From CAYWGR01 sp964458015 (lineage in GTDB: Bacteria; Planctomycetota; Planctomycetia; Pirellulales; Thermoguttaceae): DNA of 32,898 nt. Shown here piece by piece: positions 9,787 to 17,731 of this stretch. A program made the translations under genes and the position numbers. The notes beneath the pieces were generated by a model. The model was not told the DNA's origin and did no database searches. It saw nothing but the letters and a program-made list of their open reading frames with translations. The stretch lies in NCBI GenBank assembly GCA_964458015.1, contig CAYWGR010000045.1:1-32898 (forward strand), in the 5' to 3' direction. How positions within the stretch are numbered: position 1 is the first letter of the stretch; the number at the start of each line of letters is the position of its first letter.

Positions 9787-10758
9787 ATGGTTCGAGGCCG
9801 ATTCAAGGCAAGTTGGTGGCTGCCGGGCGGACACATGCAAACGCTTTGGCCTGTCTTAACGCGACGGGTTCCGCTCGATGTGCGATCCGAACGGTTGGAA
9901 CTTCCGGACGGCGATTTCGTACTGCTCGATTGGGTCGGCCAACGTGGTCCGATCGTCATCGTGCTGCCGGGCCTTCAGGGCGACATTGAATCCGCCTATG
10001 TGCGGGGATTTTTGCAGACGTGCGAGGCTCGCGGATGGCGCGGCGTGTTGCTCAACTATCGCGGACATGTCGAACCCAACCGCCGGAAGCAATGTTATCA
10101 TTGCGGCATGACCTGTGATCTAAACCATCTCGTCCACTATCTGGCCGAACGTGAACCGCAAACGCCCCTGGGCATCGTAGGCTACTCGGTCGGCGCCAAT
10201 ATCTGCCTGAAATGGCTGGGCGAATGCGGCCTAAGCGGACAATCGCCGCCGGTTGCAGCGGCGGTGGGCATTTCGGCCCCATTTCATTTGGGCGTCGTGG
10301 CCAAAAAAATCGAACGCGGTTTCTCTCGCATCTATCAGTGGTATTTGCTCCGAAGTCTCCGGCGCGACGTGGTTACGAAAATGGACGCCCTGGGCGACGA
10401 TTTCGGCCTTTCTCGCCGCGAATTGCGAGGTCTGAACACCTTCTTCAAGTTCGATGACCGCATCAGTGGGCCGTGGCATGGGTTCCAAAATGCAGAAGAC
10501 TACTATCTCAAAACACGCTCCGACGTGCTGTTGCATCATGTAGACGTTCCAACGCTCATCGTGAATGCGAAAAACGATCCGCTTGTTCCTCCCCACCTGA
10601 TTCCGCATTCGAGCAATATCTCGAAGAAGATTACGCTGGAAATTACTCGCAGCGGAGGGCATTTGGGGTTTGTGTCGGGCCGCTGGCCCTGGTCGCCGCA
10701 ATTCTGGCTAGACACCCGCATATCCGAGTATTTGACGACGTTTCTCAAAACTGCTTAA
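9787..10758 (+). CDS. YheT-type alpha/beta hydrolase
   Basis: The 323-residue protein matches the YheT/EMB8-like branch of alpha/beta hydrolases. The N-terminal signature WWLPGGHMQTLWP is diagnostic, followed by VIVLPGLQG (oxyanion-hole strand). The nucleophile elbow is GYSVG (Ser about 134), the acid is Asp in NAKNDPLVP, and the catalytic His is in SGGHLGF. Family members are hydrolases of poorly defined ester substrates. No signal peptide or membrane segment is evident. ATG at 9787 was chosen because AGGGA (9774-9778) lies eight bases upstream. An in-frame TTG at 9766 would add seven residues. The assembly gap begins 49 bases after the stop codon, so its downstream neighbour is uncertain. 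Confidence 0.9.
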   Translation: MVRGRFKASWWLPGGHMQTLWPVLTRRVPLDVRSERLELPDGDFVLLDWVGQRGPIVIVLPGLQGDIESAYVRGFLQTCEARGWRGVLLNYRGHVEPNRRKQCYHCGMTCDLNHLVHYLAEREPQTPLGIVGYSVGANICLKWLGECGLSGQSPPVAAAVGISAPFHLGVVAKKIERGFSRIYQWYLLRSLRRDVVTKMDALGDDFGLSRRELRGLNTFFKFDDRISGPWHGFQNAEDYYLKTRSDVLLHHVDVPTLIVNAKNDPLVPPHLIPHSSNISKKITLEITRSGGHLGFVSGRWPWSPQFWLDTRISEYLTTFLKTA

Positions 10759-10807
10759 CACGGCTTTGTAGAAACGTATTGAAAATCATCAAACGCCTTT
10801 CCCGGCG

Positions 10808-10817
10808 NNNNNNNNNN
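10808..10817. other. Assembly gap (10 N)
   Basis: Ten consecutive undetermined bases, the usual placeholder for a scaffold gap of estimated or unknown size. The true missing length may differ. It lies right beside a repeat, which is a common reason for assembly breaks. Confidence 0.97.
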
Positions 10818-10838
10818 AAACTCCTTCGGGTTGCTCTG

Positions 10839-10968
10839 GATTGGGGCAGGAGAACCGCAAAGTCCCTTGGCCACGGAGGAACCGTCATCCTGAGCGAAGC
10901 GAAGGATCTCGTTCGTGTATCGGAACTTGTATAGGCTCACGGAGATTCTTCGCTATGCTCAGAATGAC
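10839..10968 (+). repeat. Dispersed intergenic repeat with long imperfect palindrome (copy A)
   Basis: Two parts are visible. Bases 10839-10890 (ending in TTGGCCACGGAGGAACCGTC plus ATCC) recur almost exactly in the opposite orientation at 21389-21438. Bases 10884-10910, starting GTCATCCTGAGCGAAGCG, pair with 10942-10968 as an imperfect inverted repeat. By my count 23 of 27 positions match, around a 31-base spacer. The motif GTCATCCTGAGCGAAGCGAA is, from memory, a common intergenic repeat in many environmental bacterial genomes. It would form a strong hairpin in RNA or single-stranded DNA. No transposase is present, so if mobile it would be non-autonomous. Confidence 0.8.
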
Positions 10969-11423
10969 TGCTTATGGCGACTGTGCTGTTCTCCTGCGGA
11001 ATTAGCAACAATTCCTGGCCGATATTTGGCAATCTATGCCGTACTATCTTGAAGTAATGGATAGAACGGTTATGCCGGTTGGAAGAGCCGACCGAAGGAA
11101 AAAGTCTTTCGGTTGCCTAAAACACGCCTCAGTTGACCTAAATTGCCAGGCCCACGCCACCCGAACATATTACTTAGACCGTCACCTTGACGCAGATCGT
11201 ACAAAGCGTTTGTCGGATGTTCAGTCAGGAAAACTTGTTCTCCCGGTAAATCACCGGAGAACAGGGAAACCTGATGCGAGGACCACGGCGGGGTAGCAGT
11301 GGTCATGGATTGCGGGGCAGGCAATCGAACGGACATCAAGGGAACTCTGCAAGGACATTCGCGGAAACCGGCTAGGACGTAGCGAGGTCGGCTCGCTATG
11401 CCGTCGTCGTTTTCCGCGCAGCC

Positions 11424-11555
11424 ATGCAGTTCTTGAATCCCGAGACGGCTTGGCTCTCACTCCTGATCTTCTTCTATCTGCGGCCGAAAACCACGGACGA
11501 GATTTGCGTCGTTTTCACGCTTGGCTGCAATTTCATCATAAGAAAAGAGGAGTGA
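11424..11555 (+). CDS. Doubtful small ORF with hydrophobic N-terminus
   Basis: A 43-codon frame starts at ATG 11424 and ends seven bases before the first glycosyltransferase start. It encodes a Phe-Leu-Asn-Pro start (MQFLNPETAW) followed by a hydrophobic run and a polar tail. The FLNP-plus-hydrophobic start resembles the N-terminus of BatA-like membrane proteins, so it could be a relic, a leader peptide translated ahead of the operon, or chance. There is no ribosome binding site before its ATG. Confidence is low. Confidence 0.2.
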   Translation: MQFLNPETAWLSLLIFFYLRPKTTDEICVVFTLGCNFIIRKEE

Positions 11556-11562
11556 TTGATTC

Positions 11563-12726
11563 ATGCGCATCGCGATGTTTTCTTGGGAAACCCTTCATTC
11601 CATTTCCGTCGGCGGCATAGGAGTACATGTCACCGAGCTTGCCGCGGCCCTGAATCGGCGAGGACATGAAGTCCACGTATTCACGCGCACGGGGCATGGT
11701 CAAAGAGAATACGAAGAGATCTTCGGGGTGCATTACCATCGTTGCCAGTTTCCCTTGAATTCGTGTTTCGTCGACGAAGTCAACAACATGTGCCGTTCGT
11801 TTGTCGGTTGTTTCAACGGCGTTGAAGATGCTGTCGGCCGTTTCGATATTGTTCACGCGCACGACTGGCTGGCCTCGAATGCCGCGGTGTGGATTAAAGA
11901 AGGACGCGGCCGGAAGACCGTTTTGACGATTCATTCGACCGAGTACGGTCGCAACGGCAATCAGTTTTTCGGCGGTCAAGCGCCCCGCATTCAAGATCAC
12001 GAGCGGCACGGAACATTTTGCGCCAATCGCGTGATTACCGTGTCGCACCGCCTCAAAGACGAAATTGCCTGGCTATATCAAGTGCCTCATGGCAAGACCG
12101 ATGTGATCTACAATGGAGTAAACGCAAGTGCTTTCGACTACTCGGTTGACCCAGGCGAAGTGAAGCGGCGCTACGCCATTGGCCCCGTCGATCCAATGGT
12201 TCTGTTCGTCGGCCGCATGGTGGTGCAGAAAGGCCCCGATATTCTGGTTCGGGCGATGCCCTCCTTGTTGCGATACTATCCCAGCGCAAAGTTCGTATTC
12301 GTCGGCGATGGGCACATGAAAAACGACGTTTGCGGATTGTCGCACCGGCTGGGAGTCGCACATGCTCTGCGAATTCTCGGCGTCAAAACGGGACGCGAAC
12401 TGACCGACCTGTTCAAGGCGTGCGACGTCCTTGCGGTTCCGAGCCGCAATGAGCCGTTCGGAATCATTATTCTCGAAGGCTGGAGTGCATGTAAGCCGGT
12501 AGTCTGCACGAAGCGAGGCGGTCCGGCGGAATTTGTTTGGCACGATGTCAACGGCCTTCAGATTGACGATACGCCCGACTCCGTTGGTTGGGGGCTCGGC
12601 ACGTTATTGGCCGACCACAATCGTTGCCGGTGGATGGGGCGAAACGGCCGCGCCACGGTCGATGCCGTTTTTAGTTGGGACAACATTGCCGCCCAAACGG
12701 AAAACACCTATCAGTCCGTGCTATGA
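11563..12726 (+). CDS. GT4 glycosyltransferase, probably catalytically active (glucan cluster paralogue 1)
   Basis: The 387-residue protein has the GT-B fold pattern of family GT4. The N-terminal half carries GGIGVHVTELAAAL (16-30), HAHDW (98-102) and HSTEY (124-128), which are typical of GT4 enzymes including glycogen/starch-synthase-like ones. The C-terminal half has the nucleotide-sugar site: Arg218 and Lys223 in FVGRMVVQKG, and E-x7-E as Glu297/Glu305 in RNEPFGIIILEGW. All residues expected for a retaining transferase are intact. In this context it is the best candidate for the alpha-glucan synthase, transferring glucose from ADP- or UDP-glucose. Donor and acceptor cannot be read from sequence. 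AGAGGAG (11546-11552) precedes ATG by ten bases. It is the first gene of a six-gene same-strand run reaching 21335. Confidence 0.9.
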   Translation: MRIAMFSWETLHSISVGGIGVHVTELAAALNRRGHEVHVFTRTGHGQREYEEIFGVHYHRCQFPLNSCFVDEVNNMCRSFVGCFNGVEDAVGRFDIVHAHDWLASNAAVWIKEGRGRKTVLTIHSTEYGRNGNQFFGGQAPRIQDHERHGTFCANRVITVSHRLKDEIAWLYQVPHGKTDVIYNGVNASAFDYSVDPGEVKRRYAIGPVDPMVLFVGRMVVQKGPDILVRAMPSLLRYYPSAKFVFVGDGHMKNDVCGLSHRLGVAHALRILGVKTGRELTDLFKACDVLAVPSRNEPFGIIILEGWSACKPVVCTKRGGPAEFVWHDVNGLQIDDTPDSVGWGLGTLLADHNRCRWMGRNGRATVDAVFSWDNIAAQTENTYQSVL

Positions 12727-12807
12727 ACCACCGACAGTTTGTTTCTTACCTTCAACAAGCAAGGCGGATCTTAAAACAGCAAACCGCCGCGATATATCCA
12801 AACTACC

Positions 12808-14556
12808 ATGAATACTTACGCAAACCAAGAAACGTTTAACATAAACGCCGTTATTCCGCACACCGACTGGGATGCGGAATATCTCCGCAACACGGCATGG
12901 GAAATCAGCGAACGCAAACCAGCCGAGGTCTACACGCCGCCGATCAACCACATTGCATTGGCGATGGTTAATCCGACCCGAGGCTTCGCGCACTGGAGGA
13001 TTTCGCACGATTGGATCCAAGAAATGCAGCGTCAAAAAGGCGACGCCTGGCGCGAATGTCGGATGGTGCTGCGCCTTTACGATGTTTCCTACATCACGTT
13101 CAACGGGCTGAATGCCAACCATATCCAAGATCACACGCTGCCGTGCATCTGCGGGCAGATGTTTTTCAATCTACATCATGCAGGCACGTGGCAACTCGGC
13201 GAAGTCGGTTTTGTGCTCCGCAACGGCGAATTCATTCCGGCGGCCCGCTCCAACACGGTTTCGTTTCCCAGGGCTTCCTCGTCTTCCTACGGTACTCAGG
13301 AGGCTTTGTTGGTGGAGGACGGTCTGAAAGCAGAAACGATCGGTAATATCTGGGAGCAAGACAACATTTTGAAGGAACGGCGCACACCTAAGCTGCGGCA
13401 TCCTTTACGAATCGCCATCCTTTGCATGTCGCCCGATCGATCGGGTCCGCCCGAGTTTGTCGTCAAGCTGGCGACCGGTCTTGGAGAAAGCGGACACGAA
13501 GTGCATATCTTGACCGTTTGCGATGATATTGCCGTGTTGCCGGATATTAAAGGCGTTCTTTTTCAACCGCTCGACGTCTGCCTGGAAGGATCGGTCCAGG
13601 AAATTGCCGGCGCATTCCATGCGGCCGCGGAACAACGCTTTAAGGAACTTCCGCCTTTCGACATCGTTCACGTGCATGAGTGGCTTGCCGGGACTGGTTT
13701 GCAAGGCGGCGATTGCGCCAAGATATGTTCGCTCACTTCGCTCGAAACCACGCGGCGCAATGGCACGGAGCCCGACGCCGTGTCGAGCGACATCGAGCAA
13801 ACCGAACGTCAAGTGGCGCATGCCGCCGACGTGGTTTTGGTGCCGGGCTGGCTTCGCGACAAGGCCGTCCAAGAGCTGCGGATCGACGGCGCGCACGTTC
13901 ATGGATTTGCGATGGAGGGACGCGGTCCCAACGAGTGGGATTGTCCCCTGGATTACGGTCAAGTTAAACGCAACATCAACTTTGGTCCGATGGACCGATT
14001 GATTCTGTTCATCGGGCCGTTGGAATACGCCGCCGGCCCGGATTTGCTGCTCGACGCATTACCGATCATGTTGCAGCGCGTGCCGAATTTGCGTGTTGCC
14101 TTTGCCGGCGCGGGAGAACAATTCGGACCGCTCCAGCAGCGTGCCCGACACCTCGGCGTCGACTACGCCGTTCGGTTCCTGGGACACGTCGAGCGCAACC
14201 AAGTCCACCAATTACTGAGGGCGTCGGAGGCGTTGATGCTGCCTTCGCGTTATCGCGTGCCGTTCGACGATGCCGTCGTCGATTTGGCGCGTCTGGCGGG
14301 CAAGCCGGTCATCACCACGCACGGCGGCCCAGCCCATCTGGTCCGCCATGAAGAAACGGGAGTCGTTACCTACGACAACCCCGGATCGATGGTCTGGGCG
14401 CTCGATCGAATTCTTGGCGATCCCGCAAATGCAAGGCGGATGGGCGAAAACGGCCGACGCGAGGATAGCCGGACGGTCAGTTGGAACGAAGTCGCCCATC
14501 ACTATCTCGACCTCTGTACAAACGCATTCCCGCAATTATCCGAAATACCTTCGTAA
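12808..14556 (+). CDS. DUF4912 domain fused to a degenerate GT4 glycosyltransferase (paralogue 2)
   Basis: This 582-residue protein has two parts. Residues about 43-160 match DUF4912: an HWRISHDWI strand, LRLYDVS, GQMFFNLHHAGTW, ELG-like GEVGFVLRNGEF and the typical ending RSNTVSFPR. Residues about 200-575 are a GT4 fold paralogous to the upstream gene, sharing VHVHEW (288-292), a D-Y-G-x-V-K-R linker and GPDLLLDALPIML. The donor-site residues are lost. The Arg and Lys of the GR....KG motif are Pro404 and Ala409, the first Glu of E-x7-E aligns with Val484, and the second is Asp492. The His of the HSTE motif is Thr. It is therefore probably not a normal transferase and may bind glucan or act as a scaffold or regulatory subunit. 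DUF4912 is of unknown function and is often seen near glycogen-related genes. It lies 81 bases after paralogue 1, in the same operon. Confidence 0.85.
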   Translation: MNTYANQETFNINAVIPHTDWDAEYLRNTAWEISERKPAEVYTPPINHIALAMVNPTRGFAHWRISHDWIQEMQRQKGDAWRECRMVLRLYDVSYITFNGLNANHIQDHTLPCICGQMFFNLHHAGTWQLGEVGFVLRNGEFIPAARSNTVSFPRASSSSYGTQEALLVEDGLKAETIGNIWEQDNILKERRTPKLRHPLRIAILCMSPDRSGPPEFVVKLATGLGESGHEVHILTVCDDIAVLPDIKGVLFQPLDVCLEGSVQEIAGAFHAAAEQRFKELPPFDIVHVHEWLAGTGLQGGDCAKICSLTSLETTRRNGTEPDAVSSDIEQTERQVAHAADVVLVPGWLRDKAVQELRIDGAHVHGFAMEGRGPNEWDCPLDYGQVKRNINFGPMDRLILFIGPLEYAAGPDLLLDALPIMLQRVPNLRVAFAGAGEQFGPLQQRARHLGVDYAVRFLGHVERNQVHQLLRASEALMLPSRYRVPFDDAVVDLARLAGKPVITTHGGPAHLVRHEETGVVTYDNPGSMVWALDRILGDPANARRMGENGRREDSRTVSWNEVAHHYLDLCTNAFPQLSEIPS

Positions 14557-14571
14557 TTCACTAAAAAACAT

Positions 14572-14589
14572 CGGGCTTAATCAAGCCCG
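14572..14589 (+). promoter_or_regulatory. Perfect 7-bp intercistronic hairpin
   Basis: CGGGCTT (14572-14578) and AAGCCCG (14583-14589) form a perfect stem around the tetraloop AATC, between the second and third glycosyltransferase genes. There is no T run after it on the plus strand. An A run before it (14562-14568) would make it terminator-like only for minus-strand transcription. It may tune mRNA processing or stability inside the operon. Confidence 0.55.
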
Positions 14590-14628
14590 CAAAATCATTT
14601 CTTTACCCAATTTGAAAGGAAGCATGTC

Positions 14629-15933
14629 ATGGAAACCGAATTGGATACGAATTATGCCACGGAAGAAATCGTTGATTCTTCGCATCATACTGGAAATTTA
14701 GAACACCGAATCCACGAACCACATTACACGATCAGCGGTCCTAGCGATAATACGCCTTCGTCCTCGAATCGCCGCATTCACGCGATGTTTTGTCACGAGG
14801 ATCCGAACTCGGTCGTCGGACAGAGCGTCGTCCAACTGGCTCGGTCGATTGCGAAAATCGAGACGCCGGTCCACATTTTTGCCCGCAAGGCATTCGAGCT
14901 AGATAATCCCGGGGTGTACGTTCATGAACTCGGCGGCAAATCGGACGAGTCGTTGTTTTCGCAGGTCCAAGATTTTACACGACGCGCAACGAATGCGTTT
15001 CTCCGAGAATTCCACGACAATGCACAAGTCACGACGTTAGGATTCGAATGGTCTTCGATTCCCACGATTTCGCTGCTTCGAGCGATTAAAAACATCAACT
15101 TCGTGCTATCGCTTCACTCGCTGGAACGTCAGCGAAGCAATCTGACCGACGGCATGAGCAAATTCATCGAAGAAACTGAATTGGCCGGTCTTCGTGAAGC
15201 GAGATTGGTGTTGTGCCACAACGCCGGCACGGCCGACGTCGCCCGACGTTGCGTGCCGGACTGTAGCGAACGCATCGAACTCTTGAATCCCGTGACAATG
15301 ATTCAGGATTTTCAATTTAAGATTGATCCTGGCGAGGTCAAAAAACGCTTTCAAGTCGGACCTACCGATCCGACCATTCTATTTGTCGGCGACCTGAGCG
15401 AGACCTATGGCCCTGACTTGCTGATGAAAGCGATGCCCAAGCTTCTTCGGAACAACAAACAAGTGCGATGCATTTTCATCGGCGACGGCGATCTGCTGTG
15501 GCCTCTGCGCGTGCAATCGCGTTATCAGTTGCTCGATTACGCCGTGCGATTGGCCGGTCATCTCGATGGCCAAGCCCTGCGCGAGTTGATCTATTCTTCG
15601 GATATCGTGGTCGTTCCAAGCCGTCAAGCGACTCCCTGGTGGCCGATCGAAGCCGCTTGGGCCGCCAACCGGCCGGTGTTGACCACGCCCGAGGCAGCTC
15701 CCGCGCTGATACATGCTGATCGTGACGCGTCTGTGGTAAATGCCGATGAAGCGTGCATCGTCCAGGGCATCGAACGTATTCTGAACGACCCGGATTTCGC
15801 CCGGGCAATCGCAGAGGAAGGTCATGCCCGGCTTGAGGAACGTTACAGCATCAGCAAGGTGGTTACGCGAATCGAAGAAGCGATGAACACCGCCAAGACG
15901 CAAGAGGAAACGCTTGCCACGGTGGAAGCATAA
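14629..15933 (+). CDS. Degenerate GT4 glycosyltransferase (paralogue 3)
   Basis: The 434-residue protein starts with a polar, low-complexity segment (1-50) and then a GT-B fold paralogous to the two upstream genes. The shared linker is IDPGEVKKRFQVGPTD, then ILFVGDLSETYGPDLLMKAMPKLL and later DYAVRLAGH. The acceptor-side HSLE motif (163-166) survives, but the HAHDW-type motif has become LGFEW. In the donor site the conserved Arg and Lys are Asp255 and Tyr260. The E-x7-E motif has become TPWWPIEAAW: Thr335 stands at the first Glu, and Glu341 is out of register with the second. It is probably catalytically impaired or inactive. AAAGGAAG (14615-14622) supports the ATG at 14629. The gene sits 72 bases after paralogue 2 and 108 bases before the GH57 branching enzyme gene, so its role is probably within the same glucan pathway. 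Confidence 0.82.
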   Translation: METELDTNYATEEIVDSSHHTGNLEHRIHEPHYTISGPSDNTPSSSNRRIHAMFCHEDPNSVVGQSVVQLARSIAKIETPVHIFARKAFELDNPGVYVHELGGKSDESLFSQVQDFTRRATNAFLREFHDNAQVTTLGFEWSSIPTISLLRAIKNINFVLSLHSLERQRSNLTDGMSKFIEETELAGLREARLVLCHNAGTADVARRCVPDCSERIELLNPVTMIQDFQFKIDPGEVKKRFQVGPTDPTILFVGDLSETYGPDLLMKAMPKLLRNNKQVRCIFIGDGDLLWPLRVQSRYQLLDYAVRLAGHLDGQALRELIYSSDIVVVPSRQATPWWPIEAAWAANRPVLTTPEAAPALIHADRDASVVNADEACIVQGIERILNDPDFARAIAEEGHARLEERYSISKVVTRIEEAMNTAKTQEETLATVEA

Positions 15934-15947
15934 CAGAAACGATTTTC

Positions 15948-15975
15948 GCATGGCAGTAAAGCGTGAATGCCATGC
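15948..15975 (+). promoter_or_regulatory. Perfect 8-bp inverted repeat before the branching enzyme gene
   Basis: GCATGGCA (15948-15955) and TGCCATGC (15968-15975) are exact reverse complements separated by 12 bases, in the 108-base gap before the first GH57 gene. This could be an operator for a dimeric regulator or an mRNA stem-loop. There is no T run for termination. Confidence 0.5.
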
Positions 15976-16041
15976 AAAGAGTGGTTTTGTTCTCGAAAGA
16001 ATTCATAAACACAAACGTATCCCGACTATGGAGCTGCCGTT

Positions 16042-17637
16042 ATGCCCAAAGGTTATCTATTGCTTCTACTTCATGCGCACTTGCCCTACGTTCGGCATCC
16101 GGAGTACGAGCGTTTTTTGGAGGAACGTTGGCTCTACGAGGCGGTTGCGGAGACGTACATTCCGCTGATCAAGTTTTTCGACCGCTTGAGGAATGAAAAT
16201 GTTCCATTCAAGATAACGCTCTCGATTTCACCGACGCTGGCCAATATGTTCGAGGATCCGCTGCTGAGTGAGCGTTGCGGGCAGCACTTGAACATGATGG
16301 TGCGGCTGGCCGAGCAGGAATGCGAGCGCACACGCAATTGGCACGATAACAACTTTCTCGCGCAGATGTATCGGCGACTGTTCGAGGAGGCCCGCGACAC
16401 GTATTTTGATCGATGCGGCACGCGGCTGGTTTCGGCTTTCCGTGAATTCGCCGAATCGGGGCACGTCGAGCTGATTACGTGTGCCGGAACGCATGGTTTC
16501 CTGCCTCTGTTAAGTTCGGAACCGAATTCCGTTCGGACGCAGGTTTTCACCGGCGTCGAGGAGCACGAACGGATATTCGGTTTTCCGCCGAAGGGGATGT
16601 GGGTGCCCGAATGCGCCTTCTATCCCGGTCTCGACAGCGTGTTGGCCGAGGCGGGCATCCGGTATTTCGTGGTCGATAGCCACGGAATCGAACATGCCGA
16701 CCCCAGGCCGATGTTCGGCATCAACGCGCCCTTGTACACGCCGTCGGGCGTTGCGGCGTTCGGGCGTCATCCGACCACGTCGAAATTGGTTTGGAGCCGT
16801 TCGGTGGGCTATCCCGCCGATCACGTCTATCGCGAATATTATCGCGACATCGGTTTCGAGCTCGATGATTCCTACTTGGATCCGTTCCGTTATGCTGCTG
16901 GTGTTCATGCCCCGACGGGCATTAAATATCATCGCATCACCGGGCAAACGAACAACAAGCACCTCTACAATCCCGATTGGGCGGCGGGGGCCGCCTATCG
17001 TCACGCCCAGGATTTCGCGAATCGGTGCCGTGATCAAGCAAGACGATGCGCTGCCCACATGCCCATGCCTTGCGTTATCGTATCGCCTTACGATGCCGAG
17101 CTATTCGGCCACTGGTGGTTTGAAGGGCCGCAGTGGCTCTATCAAGTTCTGCGCGAGTTGTCCAATGGTGGGGATTTAGAATCGAGCACGCCGGGCGAAT
17201 ACCTGGCACGCTATCCGATCCAGCATAAATCGATGCCTGCCGCGAGCAGTTGGGGACGAAAAGGTTACAACGAGCAATGGGTCAACGCATCGAACGAAGG
17301 GATTTGGCGTCTTCTGCATGAAGCGGCCGCTCGCATGACGCGAACGGTGGAAAATGCCGCGTCGCTGCCCGACAACGTTCCGAAAGATCGCATCTTAAGG
17401 CAGGCAGGCCGAGAGCTGATGCTTGCCCAAAGTTCGGATTGGCCGTTTATGATCACCAACGGCGATACCCAGCAATATGCGCGTCGCCGTCTCGGAGATC
17501 ATCTTAATCGTTTCCATGATTTGCTCGACTGTTTGACACGACAGCAAATCGATCCTAAACGGCTGGATGCCCTTGAATACATGGATGCGGTCTTTCCCAA
17601 ACTTGACTACCGCCATTTTGCCGCAACCCAATGTTAA
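16042..17637 (+). CDS. GH57 1,4-alpha-glucan branching enzyme
   Basis: The 531-residue protein closely fits the GH57 branching-enzyme type known from Thermus (TTHA1902) and Thermococcus (TK1436), which are about 520-560 residues long. Motif 1 is HAHLPYVRHP (11-20). The catalytic nucleophile is Glu190 in MWVPECAFYPG, and the general acid is Asp351 in VSPYDAELFGHWWFEGP. The segment GYPADHVYREYYRDIGFE is typical of this subgroup, and a helical C-terminal domain (about 400-530) corresponds to DUF1957. The enzyme cleaves an alpha-1,4 linkage and makes an alpha-1,6 branch in a linear glucan; it acts in the cytoplasm. GGAG (16030-16033) lies eight bases before ATG. Its place after the GT4 genes suggests it branches the glucan made by paralogue 1. 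No GH13-type GlgB is seen here. Confidence 0.92.
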   Translation: MPKGYLLLLLHAHLPYVRHPEYERFLEERWLYEAVAETYIPLIKFFDRLRNENVPFKITLSISPTLANMFEDPLLSERCGQHLNMMVRLAEQECERTRNWHDNNFLAQMYRRLFEEARDTYFDRCGTRLVSAFREFAESGHVELITCAGTHGFLPLLSSEPNSVRTQVFTGVEEHERIFGFPPKGMWVPECAFYPGLDSVLAEAGIRYFVVDSHGIEHADPRPMFGINAPLYTPSGVAAFGRHPTTSKLVWSRSVGYPADHVYREYYRDIGFELDDSYLDPFRYAAGVHAPTGIKYHRITGQTNNKHLYNPDWAAGAAYRHAQDFANRCRDQARRCAAHMPMPCVIVSPYDAELFGHWWFEGPQWLYQVLRELSNGGDLESSTPGEYLARYPIQHKSMPAASSWGRKGYNEQWVNASNEGIWRLLHEAAARMTRTVENAASLPDNVPKDRILRQAGRELMLAQSSDWPFMITNGDTQQYARRRLGDHLNRFHDLLDCLTRQQIDPKRLDALEYMDAVFPKLDYRHFAATQC

Positions 17638-17731
17638 TGAAATGCCACGATCCGCTAGGTGGAAGAAGGAATAACATTTCCATTGGATGAAATAAATCCC
17701 GACAACAACACCCTTTTTTAGTGAAAGTGAG

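Larger units (their letters stand above)
10759..11562 (+). other. Gene-poor stretch with assembly gap and repeat
   Basis: Apart from ten N at 10808-10817, a palindromic dispersed repeat (10839-10968) and one doubtful 43-codon ORF (11424-11555), I see no gene here. Around 11239-11262 there is a bulged hairpin (TTCTCC plus GGT pairing with ACC plus GGAGAA) with no following T run. The promoter of the downstream glucan operon should lie in the last part of this stretch, but no convincing -35/-10 pair could be picked. Confidence 0.6.
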
